In this document: positions 35,158 through 44,863 of the stretch, in pieces
How positions within the stretch are numbered: position 1 is the stretch's first letter
How the letters are laid out: each line of letters begins with the position of its first letter
NCBI GenBank assembly: GCA_041402005.1
Contig: JAWKTB010000003.1
Coordinates: 124,001-188,000 of the forward strand
Source: JAJRXR01 sp041402005
Lineage (GTDB): Bacteria > Planctomycetota > Phycisphaerae > Phycisphaerales > UBA1924
DNA length: 64,000 bases
Direction of reading: 5' to 3'
Notes under the pieces: model-generated
Told to the model about the DNA's origin: nothing
What the model saw: only the letters and a program-made list of their open reading frames with translations
Databases searched by the model: none
Program-made: the position numbers and the translations under genes

Positions 35158-36588
35158 GTGAGCAGAGCCACGGCATTCTTGCGCGCGCTGCCGGTCGCCC
35201 TGCTCGCGGTCTGCACCCCTCGCCCCGTGAGCGCGCAGTCGGAATGCGCGCCCGTCCAGATCGCCGCGTTGCTGCCTCCCTCGCCGACGTGCGGTGACTT
35301 CGCGGGCGAGGACGTTGCCCTCGATGGTGACTGGGCCATCATCGGCGCGGAGACCGAGGACGCCGTCGGCGTGGACTCGGGCGCCGTGCATGTCTTCCAC
35401 CAAATCGCCGGCGTCTGGACCTACGCCGGTCGCATCCTGCCCGATGACGCCCAGGCCGGCGACGCCTTCGGCAGCGCCGTCGCGCTCGATGGCGACCTGG
35501 CCTTCGTCGGCGCCCGACTCGCGGGCGAGAACGAGGGGCGCCCGGGCCGCGTCTACGTCTTCCGGCGCACAGACATGGGCTGGACGCAGGAAGACGAGTT
35601 CAGCGCGTCGTCGCCCGTCCCCGACCAGGGCTTCGGCGCCAACCTCGCGTTCGCGGGCGGCGTGCTCGTCGTCGGAGCGCCGGACACGCCCGTCGGCGCC
35701 GACGCCAATGTCGGCGCGGCGTACGTCTTCGAGCCGGACCAGGACCACTGGGCCCAGACCGCGGAACTGTCCCACGACGACATGGCGCTCTGGGAGTTCT
35801 TCGGCAGGAGCGTGGACACGGACGGCGTGCGCGTCGTCGTCGGGTCCGCGCCCCAGGAGTTCATCAACCCCTCGCCGGGAGGCGTGTACTGCTACGAGCG
35901 CGACGGAGGGACGTGGACGCTGCATCAGACGGTCACGCCCCATGACGGCGCGGAGGGCGACGTGTTCGGCACGTGCGTCGCGCTGGGCGCCGGGCGCCTG
36001 GTCGTGGGCGCGTTCGGGAGCGATCACTTCGCGCCGACCGCGGGGGCCGTGTATGTCTACCGCCTCGACGCGGGCGCCTGGACCTTCGAGACCGAGCTGG
36101 CGCCGATCGACACCGAGCTGTTTTACGCGTTCGGGCGGTTCGTGGACATCGAGGGGGACACGCTGGTCGCGTACTCGAGCAAGCGCACGGGCGACCCGCA
36201 CGTGAACCCGGGCGTGCACTTGTTCCGCCGGGTCGGTGGGCTCTGGCAGGCGCAGCTCCAGTTCGCCCCACCCGGTGGGTTCGGGTGGAACATGCATCTG
36301 AACGCCGGACGCCTCATCGGCGGGTGGCCCTGGGCCGACCGCGTCGACCCGGACCCACTCTGCAACGACGGGGCGGCGTACATCTTCGACTTGGCGTGTG
36401 CGCCCGGCGCGTGCTCGGACGCGGACCTCGCCGATCCGACCGGCACGCTCGATTTCTCCGACGTGCTGGCCTTCCTGGTCGCGTTCAGCGTCCAGGGGCC
36501 GACGGCGGACCTGGCCTCTCCCTTCGGCGCCTGGGATTTCTCCGACGTGCTGGCGTTCCTCATGGCCTTTGGCGCGGGCTGCCCCTGA
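35158..36588 (+). CDS. FG-GAP-repeat protein with GC-type dockerin
   Basis: The 476-residue product has a signal peptide (LRALPVALLAVCTPRPVSA) and five or six FG-GAP/integrin-alpha-type repeats such as DAFGSAVALDGDLAFVGA, GFGANLAFAGGVLVVGAPD, EFFGRSVDTDGVRVVVGS and DVFGTCVALGAGRLVVGA. Each is followed by a VYVFRR/YVFEPD strand, giving a seven-bladed propeller. The GC-type dockerin ends GAGCP. The GTG at 35158 has a ribosome binding site almost touching it, so the exact start is uncertain. Confidence 0.85.
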   Translation: MSRATAFLRALPVALLAVCTPRPVSAQSECAPVQIAALLPPSPTCGDFAGEDVALDGDWAIIGAETEDAVGVDSGAVHVFHQIAGVWTYAGRILPDDAQAGDAFGSAVALDGDLAFVGARLAGENEGRPGRVYVFRRTDMGWTQEDEFSASSPVPDQGFGANLAFAGGVLVVGAPDTPVGADANVGAAYVFEPDQDHWAQTAELSHDDMALWEFFGRSVDTDGVRVVVGSAPQEFINPSPGGVYCYERDGGTWTLHQTVTPHDGAEGDVFGTCVALGAGRLVVGAFGSDHFAPTAGAVYVYRLDAGAWTFETELAPIDTELFYAFGRFVDIEGDTLVAYSSKRTGDPHVNPGVHLFRRVGGLWQAQLQFAPPGGFGWNMHLNAGRLIGGWPWADRVDPDPLCNDGAAYIFDLACAPGACSDADLADPTGTLDFSDVLAFLVAFSVQGPTADLASPFGAWDFSDVLAFLMAFGAGCP

Positions 36589-36660
36589 GCCAGCTTCGCC
36601 ACGATGGGCCCCGCTCAATGGGGGGGCGGGAAGTCTTCGTCGTGCGGGTACGCTCGGCGC

Positions 36661-37932
36661 ATGACCCCCTCCCTCACCAGGTGCGTCAGCCTCTCGCCCC
36701 TGCTCGTCTCGGGCCTCGCCGCTGCCCAGCCCTGCGCCCCGACGTGGACGCCCCTCGCCCCCGCGGGATGCGCCGGGCAGATCGAGGCGATGCTCCAGTT
36801 CGACGACGGCTCCGGGTCGGCGCTCTATGTCGCCGGCGAGTTCATCTCCGTGGATGGCGTTGACGCCTCCAACATCGCGCGGTGGGACGGCGAGTCATGG
36901 AGCCAGGTCGGTGACGGCCTGGGCGGCGAAGTGCGCACGCTCGCGATCTTCGACGCCGGCGACGGGCCTCGACTCTTCGCCGCCGGCGACTTCGACCTCG
37001 TCCGGGGCGCCCAGTCCCTCGCCGTCTGGGATGGCCAGGGATGGAACTCCGTCCCCGGCTCGCCGTTCTCCTGGATCGCGACCATCGCCGCCAGCGATAT
37101 CTCCGGCGTGAACGAGCTCTACGTCAGCTCCCCGATCACCAACTACATCACGCGCTGGGACGGCAACACCTGGCGTCCCGTCGGTGACGGACTCGTCAGC
37201 GTCGTCTGGGACATGGAGGAGTTCGACGCCGGCTCGGGCCCCGCCCTCTACGCCGGCGGCTTCCTCTCCGCCCTCGTCGCCTTCGACGGCGATCAGTGGA
37301 GCGAGATCGGGGGCGACTTCTCCGTCAACGGCACGATCCTCTCACTGCAAACCTTCGACGAGGGCTCCGGGGAAGCGCTCTACGTCGCCGGCGAGTTCAC
37401 TCGCGTGCCGGACTTTCTCACCGCCCTCAGGATCGCTCGCTGGGATGGCGTCTCGTGGTCGCCCGTCGGCGACGGCTTCGACGCCAGCGTCACCTCCCTC
37501 GCCGTCTTCGACGACGGCTCGGGCCCGGCGCTCTACGCCGCCGGCGCCTTCACCCACTCCGGCGCCACCCCGGTCTCGCACATCGCCCGATGGAACGGCG
37601 CCGCCTGGGAGCCCGTCCTCGCCGGCCTCGATGCGCCCGCCACCACCCTCGGCGTGTTCACATCGCCCCACTCGCGCACGTCACTCATCGTCGGCGGAGG
37701 GTTCACGCTCGCGGGCGGCGCCCCCGCGCCCTCGATCACCGCCATCGCCTCGTGCGCCTGCCCCGCCGACCTCGCGCCGCCCAGCGGCTCGCTCGATTTC
37801 TCCGACGTCGTCGCGTTCCTGACGGCGTTTGCTTCGTCTGGCCCCGCGGCCGACCTGGCGCCGCCCCAGGGCGTCTTCGATTTTTCCGACGTCGTCGCGT
37901 TCCTCGTCGCGTTCGCGGCGGGGTGTCCGTGA
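36661..37932 (+). CDS. Secreted tandem-repeat (ARWDG) protein with GC-type dockerin
   Basis: The 423-residue product has a signal peptide (SLSPLLVSGLAAA) and about six repeats of 45-50 residues. They alternate IARWDGESWSQVGDGL with LAIFDAGDGPRLFAAGDF, for example IARWDGVSWSPVGDGF with LAVFDDGSGPALYAAGAF. This is a propeller-type pattern often seen in planctomycete secreted proteins. The GC-type dockerin has its leading Cys in CACPADLAPP and ends AAGCP. Function unknown. Confidence 0.83.
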   Translation: MTPSLTRCVSLSPLLVSGLAAAQPCAPTWTPLAPAGCAGQIEAMLQFDDGSGSALYVAGEFISVDGVDASNIARWDGESWSQVGDGLGGEVRTLAIFDAGDGPRLFAAGDFDLVRGAQSLAVWDGQGWNSVPGSPFSWIATIAASDISGVNELYVSSPITNYITRWDGNTWRPVGDGLVSVVWDMEEFDAGSGPALYAGGFLSALVAFDGDQWSEIGGDFSVNGTILSLQTFDEGSGEALYVAGEFTRVPDFLTALRIARWDGVSWSPVGDGFDASVTSLAVFDDGSGPALYAAGAFTHSGATPVSHIARWNGAAWEPVLAGLDAPATTLGVFTSPHSRTSLIVGGGFTLAGGAPAPSITAIASCACPADLAPPSGSLDFSDVVAFLTAFASSGPAADLAPPQGVFDFSDVVAFLVAFAAGCP

Positions 37933-38015
37933 TCCGCACGTCTCGCCCGCTGAAGAGAGGGGTGGGGCGGGCTCGCAGCGTGGTTAGGCTGGGGTTTCTC
38001 TGTGGAGGTCCTGCG

Positions 38016-39572
38016 ATGCGAAACGACACCCAACGCCACGGCACGATCCTGCTCGCGACCACGATGATGCTCGCATCGTGCGTGTCCGACGCCCTCGCCG
38101 ACTGGCCCACCGATCCCGCGACGCCCCTGGTCGTCGGCCCGGCGCAGCTCGCGTTCACGCCACGCCTGTCCGTCGTCACCGCCGACGACGGCGCGGTCTG
38201 GATCGCCTGGCAGGACAGCTTCTGCGGCGGCGCGGACGAGGGCTCGGTCCGCCTGCAGCGCGTCGCGCTCGACGCCGCCCTGCTCGCCCCCCACGGGATC
38301 GACGCGCAGCAAGATCCGACCTGCGGCTTCGTCCTCCCGCCCATCCTGACCCCGGTCGACGACGGCGTCCTCGTCAGCCGCCCCCTCGTCGGCCTCGACA
38401 CCGAGCCCCTGCAGAGCTTCGACGCGACCGGCGCCGCCGCGTGGCCCGCCGGCTTCTCCACGAGCGAGGTCTACACCCTGGGCGCCTCGGCGCGCCTCGA
38501 CGGGGGAGACACCCTCGTCGTCTCCTACGCCTGGAGCACGATCCGCGCCGACCGACTCGACGCCTCGGGCGCCCCCGTCTGGCCCGCGCCCTCCACCTTC
38601 GACTCCGACACCGGCCCCAACCTCCGCATCCTGGGCATCGTCCCCGAACCGACCGGCGGCGCCTACGTCTTCTGGGATTCGCCCGCCTTCGCCTACACAC
38701 GCCTCATCCGCGCGCAACGTCTCGACGCCGACGGCACGCCCGCGTGGACGCCCTCCGTCCGCCTCGTCGCCTCGCCCCCGGACGTCACCAGCTCTCGCCA
38801 CACCGATCCCGTCATCGCGACCGATGGTCAAGGCGGCGCCGTCGTCATCTTCGCGCAGGGCTTCGAGACCGGCACCACCCCCGCGCCCCTGCTCATGCAG
38901 CGAATCGACCCTGACGGCGCGCTCGCCTTCCCGCTCGACGGACAGCGCGTCAGTCTCGGCGTCGACCGCCAGTTCGACCCCATCGTCCGGACCGACCCCG
39001 CGACCAGCGACCTCCTGATCGTCTGGCGCGACGGGTTGTTCGATGCACAGAGCGTCCGCGCCCAGCGCATGACGCCCGACGGCGAGCGCCTCTGGGGCAA
39101 TCAGGGCATTGCCGTCGCGCCCATCACGCCGTCCGACACCTTCGACGCGGTCTGGCAGAACGGGCGTCTCTCGGTCGTCGTCGCGAGCGCGAGCGGCGCC
39201 GTCATGCACAACTTCGACGCGCAGGGCGCCCCCGCCCCCGGCCCCTGGACCGTCTCGACCGATCCGGCGTATTACGTGCGCGCCGTTCCATCCGCCGACG
39301 GCATCGTCGTCGCCTGGCAGCGAGACGGCGAAGGTCTCGACGACGCGATCGTCGCGCAACGCGTCAACCCCGATGGGCGCCTGGGCGCCCCCGCGTGCAG
39401 CGCCGCCGACCTGAGCGCCCCCTTCGGCGCCATCGACTTCTCCGACGTCGTCGCCTTCCTCGTCGCGTTCGCGGGGGGCGAGCCCGCGGCGGACCTCGCC
39501 CCGCCCCTCGGGCAACTTGATTTCTCCGACGTTGTCGCGTTTCTCACCGTCTTCGCGGGCGGATGCCCCTAG
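38016..39572 (+). CDS. Secreted repeat protein (QRLDADG) with GC-type dockerin
   Basis: The 518-residue product has a signal peptide (LLATTMMLASCVSDALA) and repeats built on the unit IRAQRLDADGTPAW / LMQRIDPDGALAF / VRAQRMTPDGERLWG / VAQRVNPDGRLG with intervening strands such as VVIFAQGF and VVAWQRDGEG. A propeller fold is likely. The GC-type dockerin starts at ACSAADLSAP and ends AGGCP. TGGAGG lies 8 bases before the ATG at 38016. Function unknown. Confidence 0.83.
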   Translation: MRNDTQRHGTILLATTMMLASCVSDALADWPTDPATPLVVGPAQLAFTPRLSVVTADDGAVWIAWQDSFCGGADEGSVRLQRVALDAALLAPHGIDAQQDPTCGFVLPPILTPVDDGVLVSRPLVGLDTEPLQSFDATGAAAWPAGFSTSEVYTLGASARLDGGDTLVVSYAWSTIRADRLDASGAPVWPAPSTFDSDTGPNLRILGIVPEPTGGAYVFWDSPAFAYTRLIRAQRLDADGTPAWTPSVRLVASPPDVTSSRHTDPVIATDGQGGAVVIFAQGFETGTTPAPLLMQRIDPDGALAFPLDGQRVSLGVDRQFDPIVRTDPATSDLLIVWRDGLFDAQSVRAQRMTPDGERLWGNQGIAVAPITPSDTFDAVWQNGRLSVVVASASGAVMHNFDAQGAPAPGPWTVSTDPAYYVRAVPSADGIVVAWQRDGEGLDDAIVAQRVNPDGRLGAPACSAADLSAPFGAIDFSDVVAFLVAFAGGEPAADLAPPLGQLDFSDVVAFLTVFAGGCP

Positions 39573-39656
39573 CGAGGCCCGCTCTCTCCCTCCAAAGCGT
39601 GTTGATCGACGAGCATTCACACGCGACAATCGGGCACGACCCGGAAAGGGGGACCC

Positions 39657-40997
39657 GTGCGCCCGACGCTCCCGCTCGCACTCGCCTGCTTGCTCACCCC
39701 GATCTGTGTCGCAGACTTCATCTACGTCCCGAGCGACGTCTCCACCATCCAGGGCGCGATCGACGCCGCCTCCGACGGCGACGAGATCGTCATCGCCCCG
39801 GGCCTCTACCGCGAGCTCCTCGACCTGGGCGCCAAGCAGCTCACGCTCCGCTCGACCAACCCCGCCGACGCCAGTGTTGTCGCCGCCACAATCATCTCCG
39901 CCGACCTCAATGACGACGGCATCGGCGAGGGCACGGCGCTCCGGTGCGTCGGCGCCCAGGGCCCCGAGACACTCATCGACGGCCTCACCATCCGCGACGG
40001 ACGCGCCTCGCTCGTCGGCGGCGGCCTCCTTGTCTCCGACTCGAGCCCCACCATCCGCCGATGCGTTCTCGAGCACAACGACGGCGCGGAATATGGCGGC
40101 GCGATCGCCCTGCTCAACTCTGGCGCCCACATCGAGCGCTGCATGATCCGTGACAACGCCGCGACACGGGGCGCCGGCGTCTACGCCACCGAATCACTCG
40201 CGACCATCGACGCCTGCACGATCGTCTCCAACACCGCCGTCGCCGGCGCGGGCCTCTACACCAGCCTCGGCTCGCCCACGATCACCAACTCACGACTCAC
40301 CGGCAACTCCACACTCGGGGGCTTCGGCGGGGGCGGGATCTTCGTCGCCTCCGGCGGGATCCACGCCTCCGGGTGCACGCTCGCCGACAACGCCGCCCCC
40401 TTCCTCGCCGGCGCTGACCTCCACCTCTTCACGAACGACCCGGGCGTCCAGATCGTCAACTGTGTCCTCTGGAGCCCCCCCTTCGCCGTCGCGGACGCCT
40501 CGCACGTTGCGAGCCTCAGCGCTTCGATCGTCGGGGGCGGCAACTTCGCCGCCGACGTGCAGCTCTCCGATCCCCATTTCGTCGACGCGGACGGGGCAGA
40601 CAACGACCCCACGACGCAGGACGACAACGACTACCACCTCGCCCCCGGTTCGCCCGGGATCGACGCGGGAGACTCGCCCGCGCACGCCGCCCTGACCGCC
40701 TCGACCCTCGACCTGGATGGCTCACCGCGATTCGTCGACGACCCCGCGACGCCAGACACCGGCGTGCCGCTCGCCTCGGGCGTGATCGACATCGGCGCGT
40801 ACGAGTTTGCCGTCGGCGCCTGCTCCGTCGCGGACCTGGCCGATCCCCTCGGGCAGCTCGACTTCTCCGACGTGGTGGCGTTCCTCGTCGCCTTTGCCTC
40901 GCTGGATCCCTCGGCGGACCTGGCCGCCCCGATCGGGCAGTGGGACTTCTCAGATGTGGTGGCGTTCCTCGTCGCGTTCGACGCCGGCTGCCCATGA
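39657..40997 (+). CDS. Secreted right-handed beta-helix protein with GC-type dockerin
   Basis: The 446-residue product has a signal peptide (LPLALACLLTPICVA). The pectin-lyase-like opening VPSDVSTIQGAIDAASDGDEIVIAPGLYRE is followed by parallel-helix coils (IRRCVLEHNDG, IERCMIRDNAA, IDACTIVSNTA, ASGCTLADNAA), then LAPGSPGIDAGDS. The GC-type dockerin ends DAGCP. GTG start with AAAGGGGGA upstream. It shares its plan with 33343 but is shorter. Possibly polysaccharide binding or cleavage. Confidence 0.86.
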   Translation: MRPTLPLALACLLTPICVADFIYVPSDVSTIQGAIDAASDGDEIVIAPGLYRELLDLGAKQLTLRSTNPADASVVAATIISADLNDDGIGEGTALRCVGAQGPETLIDGLTIRDGRASLVGGGLLVSDSSPTIRRCVLEHNDGAEYGGAIALLNSGAHIERCMIRDNAATRGAGVYATESLATIDACTIVSNTAVAGAGLYTSLGSPTITNSRLTGNSTLGGFGGGGIFVASGGIHASGCTLADNAAPFLAGADLHLFTNDPGVQIVNCVLWSPPFAVADASHVASLSASIVGGGNFAADVQLSDPHFVDADGADNDPTTQDDNDYHLAPGSPGIDAGDSPAHAALTASTLDLDGSPRFVDDPATPDTGVPLASGVIDIGAYEFAVGACSVADLADPLGQLDFSDVVAFLVAFASLDPSADLAAPIGQWDFSDVVAFLVAFDAGCP

Positions 40998-41092
40998 CAC
41001 CGCCGTCTCGGACGAGCGATCACGCCCCTTCATTCTGCGGGGGCGGAGGATCGGAACGCCCGAGTACATTGGGCCTTGAAGGAGGCCCGATC

Positions 41093-42022
41093 ATGACACG
41101 CAGGCGTCACTTCGCGATCGGTGCGCTGATCGCGCTCGCGAGTGCGGCCCACGCCCAGCCGGCCTTCCTCGTCGTCCCGCTCGAGGCCGACGAGGGTGAG
41201 TTCCTCGGCGTGACCACCGTCCGCCTCTTCTCCGACGCCGTCCTCGCCGAGGGACAACTCCTCGCGATCAAGGACATCGTGCACGCCCAGCCCGCGGCGC
41301 TCTCGGGCTCGCTCGAGGCGAGCCTCGGCCTCGGCAACTGCGACTACTCGGTCATGCTCGCGTGGGACGCTTCCCCGACGCGCCTGCTCGCCCGATGCAC
41401 GAGCAACGCCCACGCGCTGACCGACCAGCCGGGCGATTCGGCGAACGTCTTCAACGCCGCCACGCTCGACCGCCCGCAGCGCCCGGGCGCCGACGGCTCG
41501 CTCCCGCGCTTCAGCTTGAGCGAGCCCGCGCTCGTCTTCTTCCGCGCCGACGCGAGCGACTTCATCTCGGGCCCGATCTCCTCGCTCGATCTGGGCTACC
41601 GCCTGGCGCGCCACGATGGCGCCTCGAGCGTCACGCTCTTCGAGGACTTTGCCCCGGATTTCCCCGAGCAAGACCACGACTGGACGTCGAGCGCAAGCGA
41701 GCTGATCATGCTCCCCGCCGGCGACTACGAGCTGTACGTCAACGCCGAGCACCAGGGCGGTGCGAGCAGCCCGCCGGTCGTGGGCGGCGGCCAGGAGATG
41801 TTCGCGTCCGCCGACGTCCGCATCGAGCTGCGCATCATCCCGGGCTGCTCGCTGGCGGACATCGCCCCGCCTTTGGGCCAGGCCGACTTCTCCGACGTCG
41901 TCGCGTTCCTGACCGCCTTCGCCGCCCACGAGCCCGAGGCGGACCTGGCCTCCCCGCCCGAGCGTTGGGACTTCTCCGACGTGGTGGCGTTCCTCACCGC
42001 TTTCGCGGACGGATGCCCTTGA
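41093..42022 (+). CDS. Secreted GC-type dockerin protein, tandem paralogue A
   Basis: The 309-residue product has a signal peptide (FAIGALIALASAAHA) and a beta-rich domain of about 225 residues shared with the next gene. Common pieces are NCDYSVMLAWDASPTRLLARC (compare the next gene's NYSVGLEWDASPARLRALC), LPRFSLSEPALVFF and GDYELYVNAEH. The tail begins PGCSLADIAPP and ends ADGCP. GAAGGAGG precedes the ATG at 41093. The two look like a tandem duplication. Function unknown. Confidence 0.84.
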   Translation: MTRRRHFAIGALIALASAAHAQPAFLVVPLEADEGEFLGVTTVRLFSDAVLAEGQLLAIKDIVHAQPAALSGSLEASLGLGNCDYSVMLAWDASPTRLLARCTSNAHALTDQPGDSANVFNAATLDRPQRPGADGSLPRFSLSEPALVFFRADASDFISGPISSLDLGYRLARHDGASSVTLFEDFAPDFPEQDHDWTSSASELIMLPAGDYELYVNAEHQGGASSPPVVGGGQEMFASADVRIELRIIPGCSLADIAPPLGQADFSDVVAFLTAFAAHEPEADLASPPERWDFSDVVAFLTAFADGCP

Positions 42023-42051
42023 GGCCCGCAGTCCGAGACACGGAGCGCCGC

Positions 42052-42978
42052 ATGCGTTCTCTCACCACCGCCCTCGTCGTGCTCGCCTCAGCCGCCGCGC
42101 TTGCCCATGGCGCCCCCGAGTTCATCGCCGCGCCCCTGAGTGTCCCCTCGGGCCAGGCGGGCGCTCGCCCCAGCGTCCTCCTCTTCGGGCACATCGCTTT
42201 CGAGGGCCTCGACGTCATCCAGATCAACCACACGGCCTCGGAGCAGGCCGGCGCGTTCGAGGAGAACGCCCAGTCCCCCTCGTCGGGCTCGCATGCCAAC
42301 TACAGCGTGGGCCTGGAGTGGGACGCTTCGCCCGCCCGCCTCCGCGCGCTGTGCTACTCGACCGTCGACGTCGTGACGACGGCGGAGAACGAGAGCTCGG
42401 AGGTCTTCGCCGCCGCCGAACTCGACAGCCCGGACCTGCCAGCGCCGCGCGGGCGTGAGCCCCGCTTCACCCTGACCGAGCCCGCCCTCGTCCACGTCAG
42501 CGCGGACGTCGTCAGCATTCTCGACGGCGGCGCCCGAACCAACAACACCTCGTTCTACCTCGCCCGCTGGGACGAGCCGACGCAGCATTACGTCACGCTC
42601 TACGACGAGGCCGCCCCGACCCATCCCATCGAGAACTGGGAATCGCACATCGACGAGGTCGTCGAGCTCGACGCGGGCGATTACGTGCTCATCATCTACG
42701 TCGTCCATCTCGGGACCGCAGCGATGATCCCCGACATCGAGTTCGCGCCGACGATGTTCGCCGACGGGCGCGTCCGCGCGGAGCTCCGCATCCTCCCGGG
42801 TTGCTCGCTCGCCGACCTCGCCTCGCCCCTCGGCTCGCTCGACTTCTCCGACGTGACGGCCTTCCTCGTCGCCTTCGCGGCGCAGAGCCCGGAGGCCGAC
42901 CTCGCCCCGCCCGCCGACCAGTGGGACTTCTCCGACATCGTCGCGTTCCTGGGCTCGTTCGCGGAGGGGTGCCCGTAG
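42052..42978 (+). CDS. Secreted GC-type dockerin protein, tandem paralogue B
   Basis: The 308-residue product has a signal peptide (LTTALVVLASAAALAHG) and the same domain as the preceding gene. Similar pieces include YSVGLEWDASPARLRALC, EPRFTLTEPALVHVSADV and GDYVLIIYVVHLG. The tail begins PGCSLADLASP, identical in form to 41093, and ends AEGCP. It starts only 29 bases after the previous stop, so the pair is probably one transcript that arose by duplication. Function unknown. Confidence 0.84.
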   Translation: MRSLTTALVVLASAAALAHGAPEFIAAPLSVPSGQAGARPSVLLFGHIAFEGLDVIQINHTASEQAGAFEENAQSPSSGSHANYSVGLEWDASPARLRALCYSTVDVVTTAENESSEVFAAAELDSPDLPAPRGREPRFTLTEPALVHVSADVVSILDGGARTNNTSFYLARWDEPTQHYVTLYDEAAPTHPIENWESHIDEVVELDAGDYVLIIYVVHLGTAAMIPDIEFAPTMFADGRVRAELRILPGCSLADLASPLGSLDFSDVTAFLVAFAAQSPEADLAPPADQWDFSDIVAFLGSFAEGCP

Positions 42979-43096
42979 GGACGCTCCCGACGCCGAGCGC
43001 ACCGAAGTATCACTCATTCAACGCCGATTCCCCCCCAGCGTCCTTCAACCGCGTCGCCGGTCCCAGTACGCTGTTTGACACGTCAGGGGAGGGACC

Positions 43097-44780
43097 ATGA
43101 ACCACCGAGCCACCGCCGTCGGGATCGTCGGCGTCGCCCTCGCGGGCGCCGCCACCACGTCCATTGCCGACTTCACCAGCGCCTCCCTGCGGGCGCAGGG
43201 CTTCAACGTCGCCGACGGGCACAACGTCGGCGCCGCCCTCTCGCCCTCGCAGAAGATGCTCGTCAGCCAGGCGATCGACCTGCTCGCAACCACCAACGGC
43301 TCGACGACCTCCGAGTGCGTCACCTGCCTCCGCCAGCTCTGGCCAACAACCGCATCTGCCTCGAAACCGGCACGTCCGACGCCGGCGCCACCACACTCCC
43401 CGACAAGCAGGCCGGGTGCAACCCCGAACCGAGGGCATCCACCTCAACCCCGGAACGCTCCAGCAGACGACCCAGGTCATCGCCTGCATCCTCGCCCACG
43501 AGTGGTACCACACCAACCAGAACGCCACCGACTACCAGGGCGCCTTCGAGGTCGGCGCCTACCAGCACGAGATCGCCTGCCTCGTCGCCCTGGGCCAGAC
43601 CGGCACCAACCGCCACATGCAGATGGTCAACTGCCTCGCTTCGCTCACGACGGCGCCTCAATCCCCGCCCTTCGACAAGGGACGCCCCGCCGAGGGCGGC
43701 AAGATCGACTTCACCGACACCGGCTGGAGCTACTCCATGGGCTCCGACTTCCCGGGGTTCTACATCAGCTCGCCCAACAACGTCTCGATGTACGGGCACC
43801 TCGTCAATGTCTCCGTTCCCTACGACTTCGTCTTCTACACCGTCGACACCCACAAATACATCACCATCAGCGGCTACGAACCCTCCACCCAGAGCGGCGT
43901 CCTGCTCACCTACGAACAGCTCGGCGACGGCCAGAGCTTCCCCCTACGCAGCTCGCAGACCATCCCCAACGCCGAGCCCTTCTCCCTCGCCATCAGCCGC
44001 GACAAGGGGCGCCTCTACATCCTCGACACGCGGAACGATGCGGTCCTCAGGTACGGGCCCCTCGCCACCAGCGGCATCTTCGCCGTCCCCGACGGCGAAT
44101 ACGCCAACTCCTCCACGCTCCCCGCCCTCGAGGGCGCCCTGGCGATCTCCACCAACATCATCGACGAACGCCGCGGCATGACGGGCGACAGCCTCATCAT
44201 CGACTACCACGACACCCGCGCCGAGGGCGCCATCGTCGTCGACCGCCCCCGTGCCGTCCTCTTCGACGACGACGGGGACGGCGCCGCCGACCGCGCCCAG
44301 ACCATGAACAACGACAACACGCCCATCACCTGGCGCGATTTCATCGCCGTCGTCCCCGGTTTCCTCGACGCCCCCGCCTTCGCCGACACCAGCGTCAGGG
44401 TCTTCGCCGGCGCCGGCGTCAACCTCCAGATCCACAGCGTCGAATCCGATGGCACGTATATCGAGACGCTCGCGACGGGCGTCATGCCCAGCGACGACAA
44501 CGAGGCGACCTTCAACCTCTCGCGCCCCCTCAACCCCTGCGAGTACATCCGCGCCGTCGATATCGACAACTCGGGCGTGCTCCCCGCCTACCCCGTCTTC
44601 GTCCCCAACCCCGCGGACCTCGCCGATCCGCCGGGCATGCTCGACTTCTCCGACGTCTTCGCGTTCCTCGTCGCCTTCGGGAACATGCAGCCCCAAGCCG
44701 ACCTTGCCGATCCTCAGGGCGTCTTCGACTTCTCCGACGTCTTCGCCTACCTCGTCGCCTTCGGCGCCGGCTGTCAATAG
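43097..44780 (+). pseudogene. HExxH metallopeptidase-like GC-type dockerin protein, two frameshifts
   Basis: Three overlapping frames make one protein. Frame 2 runs from the ATG at 43097 (GGGAGG upstream, signal peptide GIVGVALAGAATTSIA) to CVTCLRQL near 43339. Frame 1 continues as LANNRICLETGTSDAG...GCNPEP to about 43430. Frame 3 gives EGIHLNPGTLQQTT and the rest. Each junction fits loss of one C. The repaired product would be 561 residues. HEWYH at 43497-43511 is a zinc-metallopeptidase HExxH motif. Oddly, the tail lacks the leading Cys and ends GCQ rather than GCP. It could be a real pseudogene or base-call errors. Confidence 0.75.
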
Positions 44781-44863
44781 GCGAGTCGGCCTTGGCTTCG
44801 AGCGGGATCTGACGCCCTCTTTCGATACACTGACCTGCTGAAGCCGCATCATGGAGCTCGCAT

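Noticed and set aside
34021..36618. Minus-strand open frame of 865 codons across two island genes
   Set aside because: It spans two well-supported plus-strand genes with signal peptides and tails. Composition is that of a shadow frame.
37533..40130. Minus-strand open frame of 865 codons across 36661, 38016 and 39657
   Set aside because: Same reason: an antisense shadow with no family motif and no ribosome binding site logic.
43330..43435. Programmed frameshifts in the metallopeptidase gene
   Set aside because: Two shifts close together with no slippery sites are better explained by two single-base losses.
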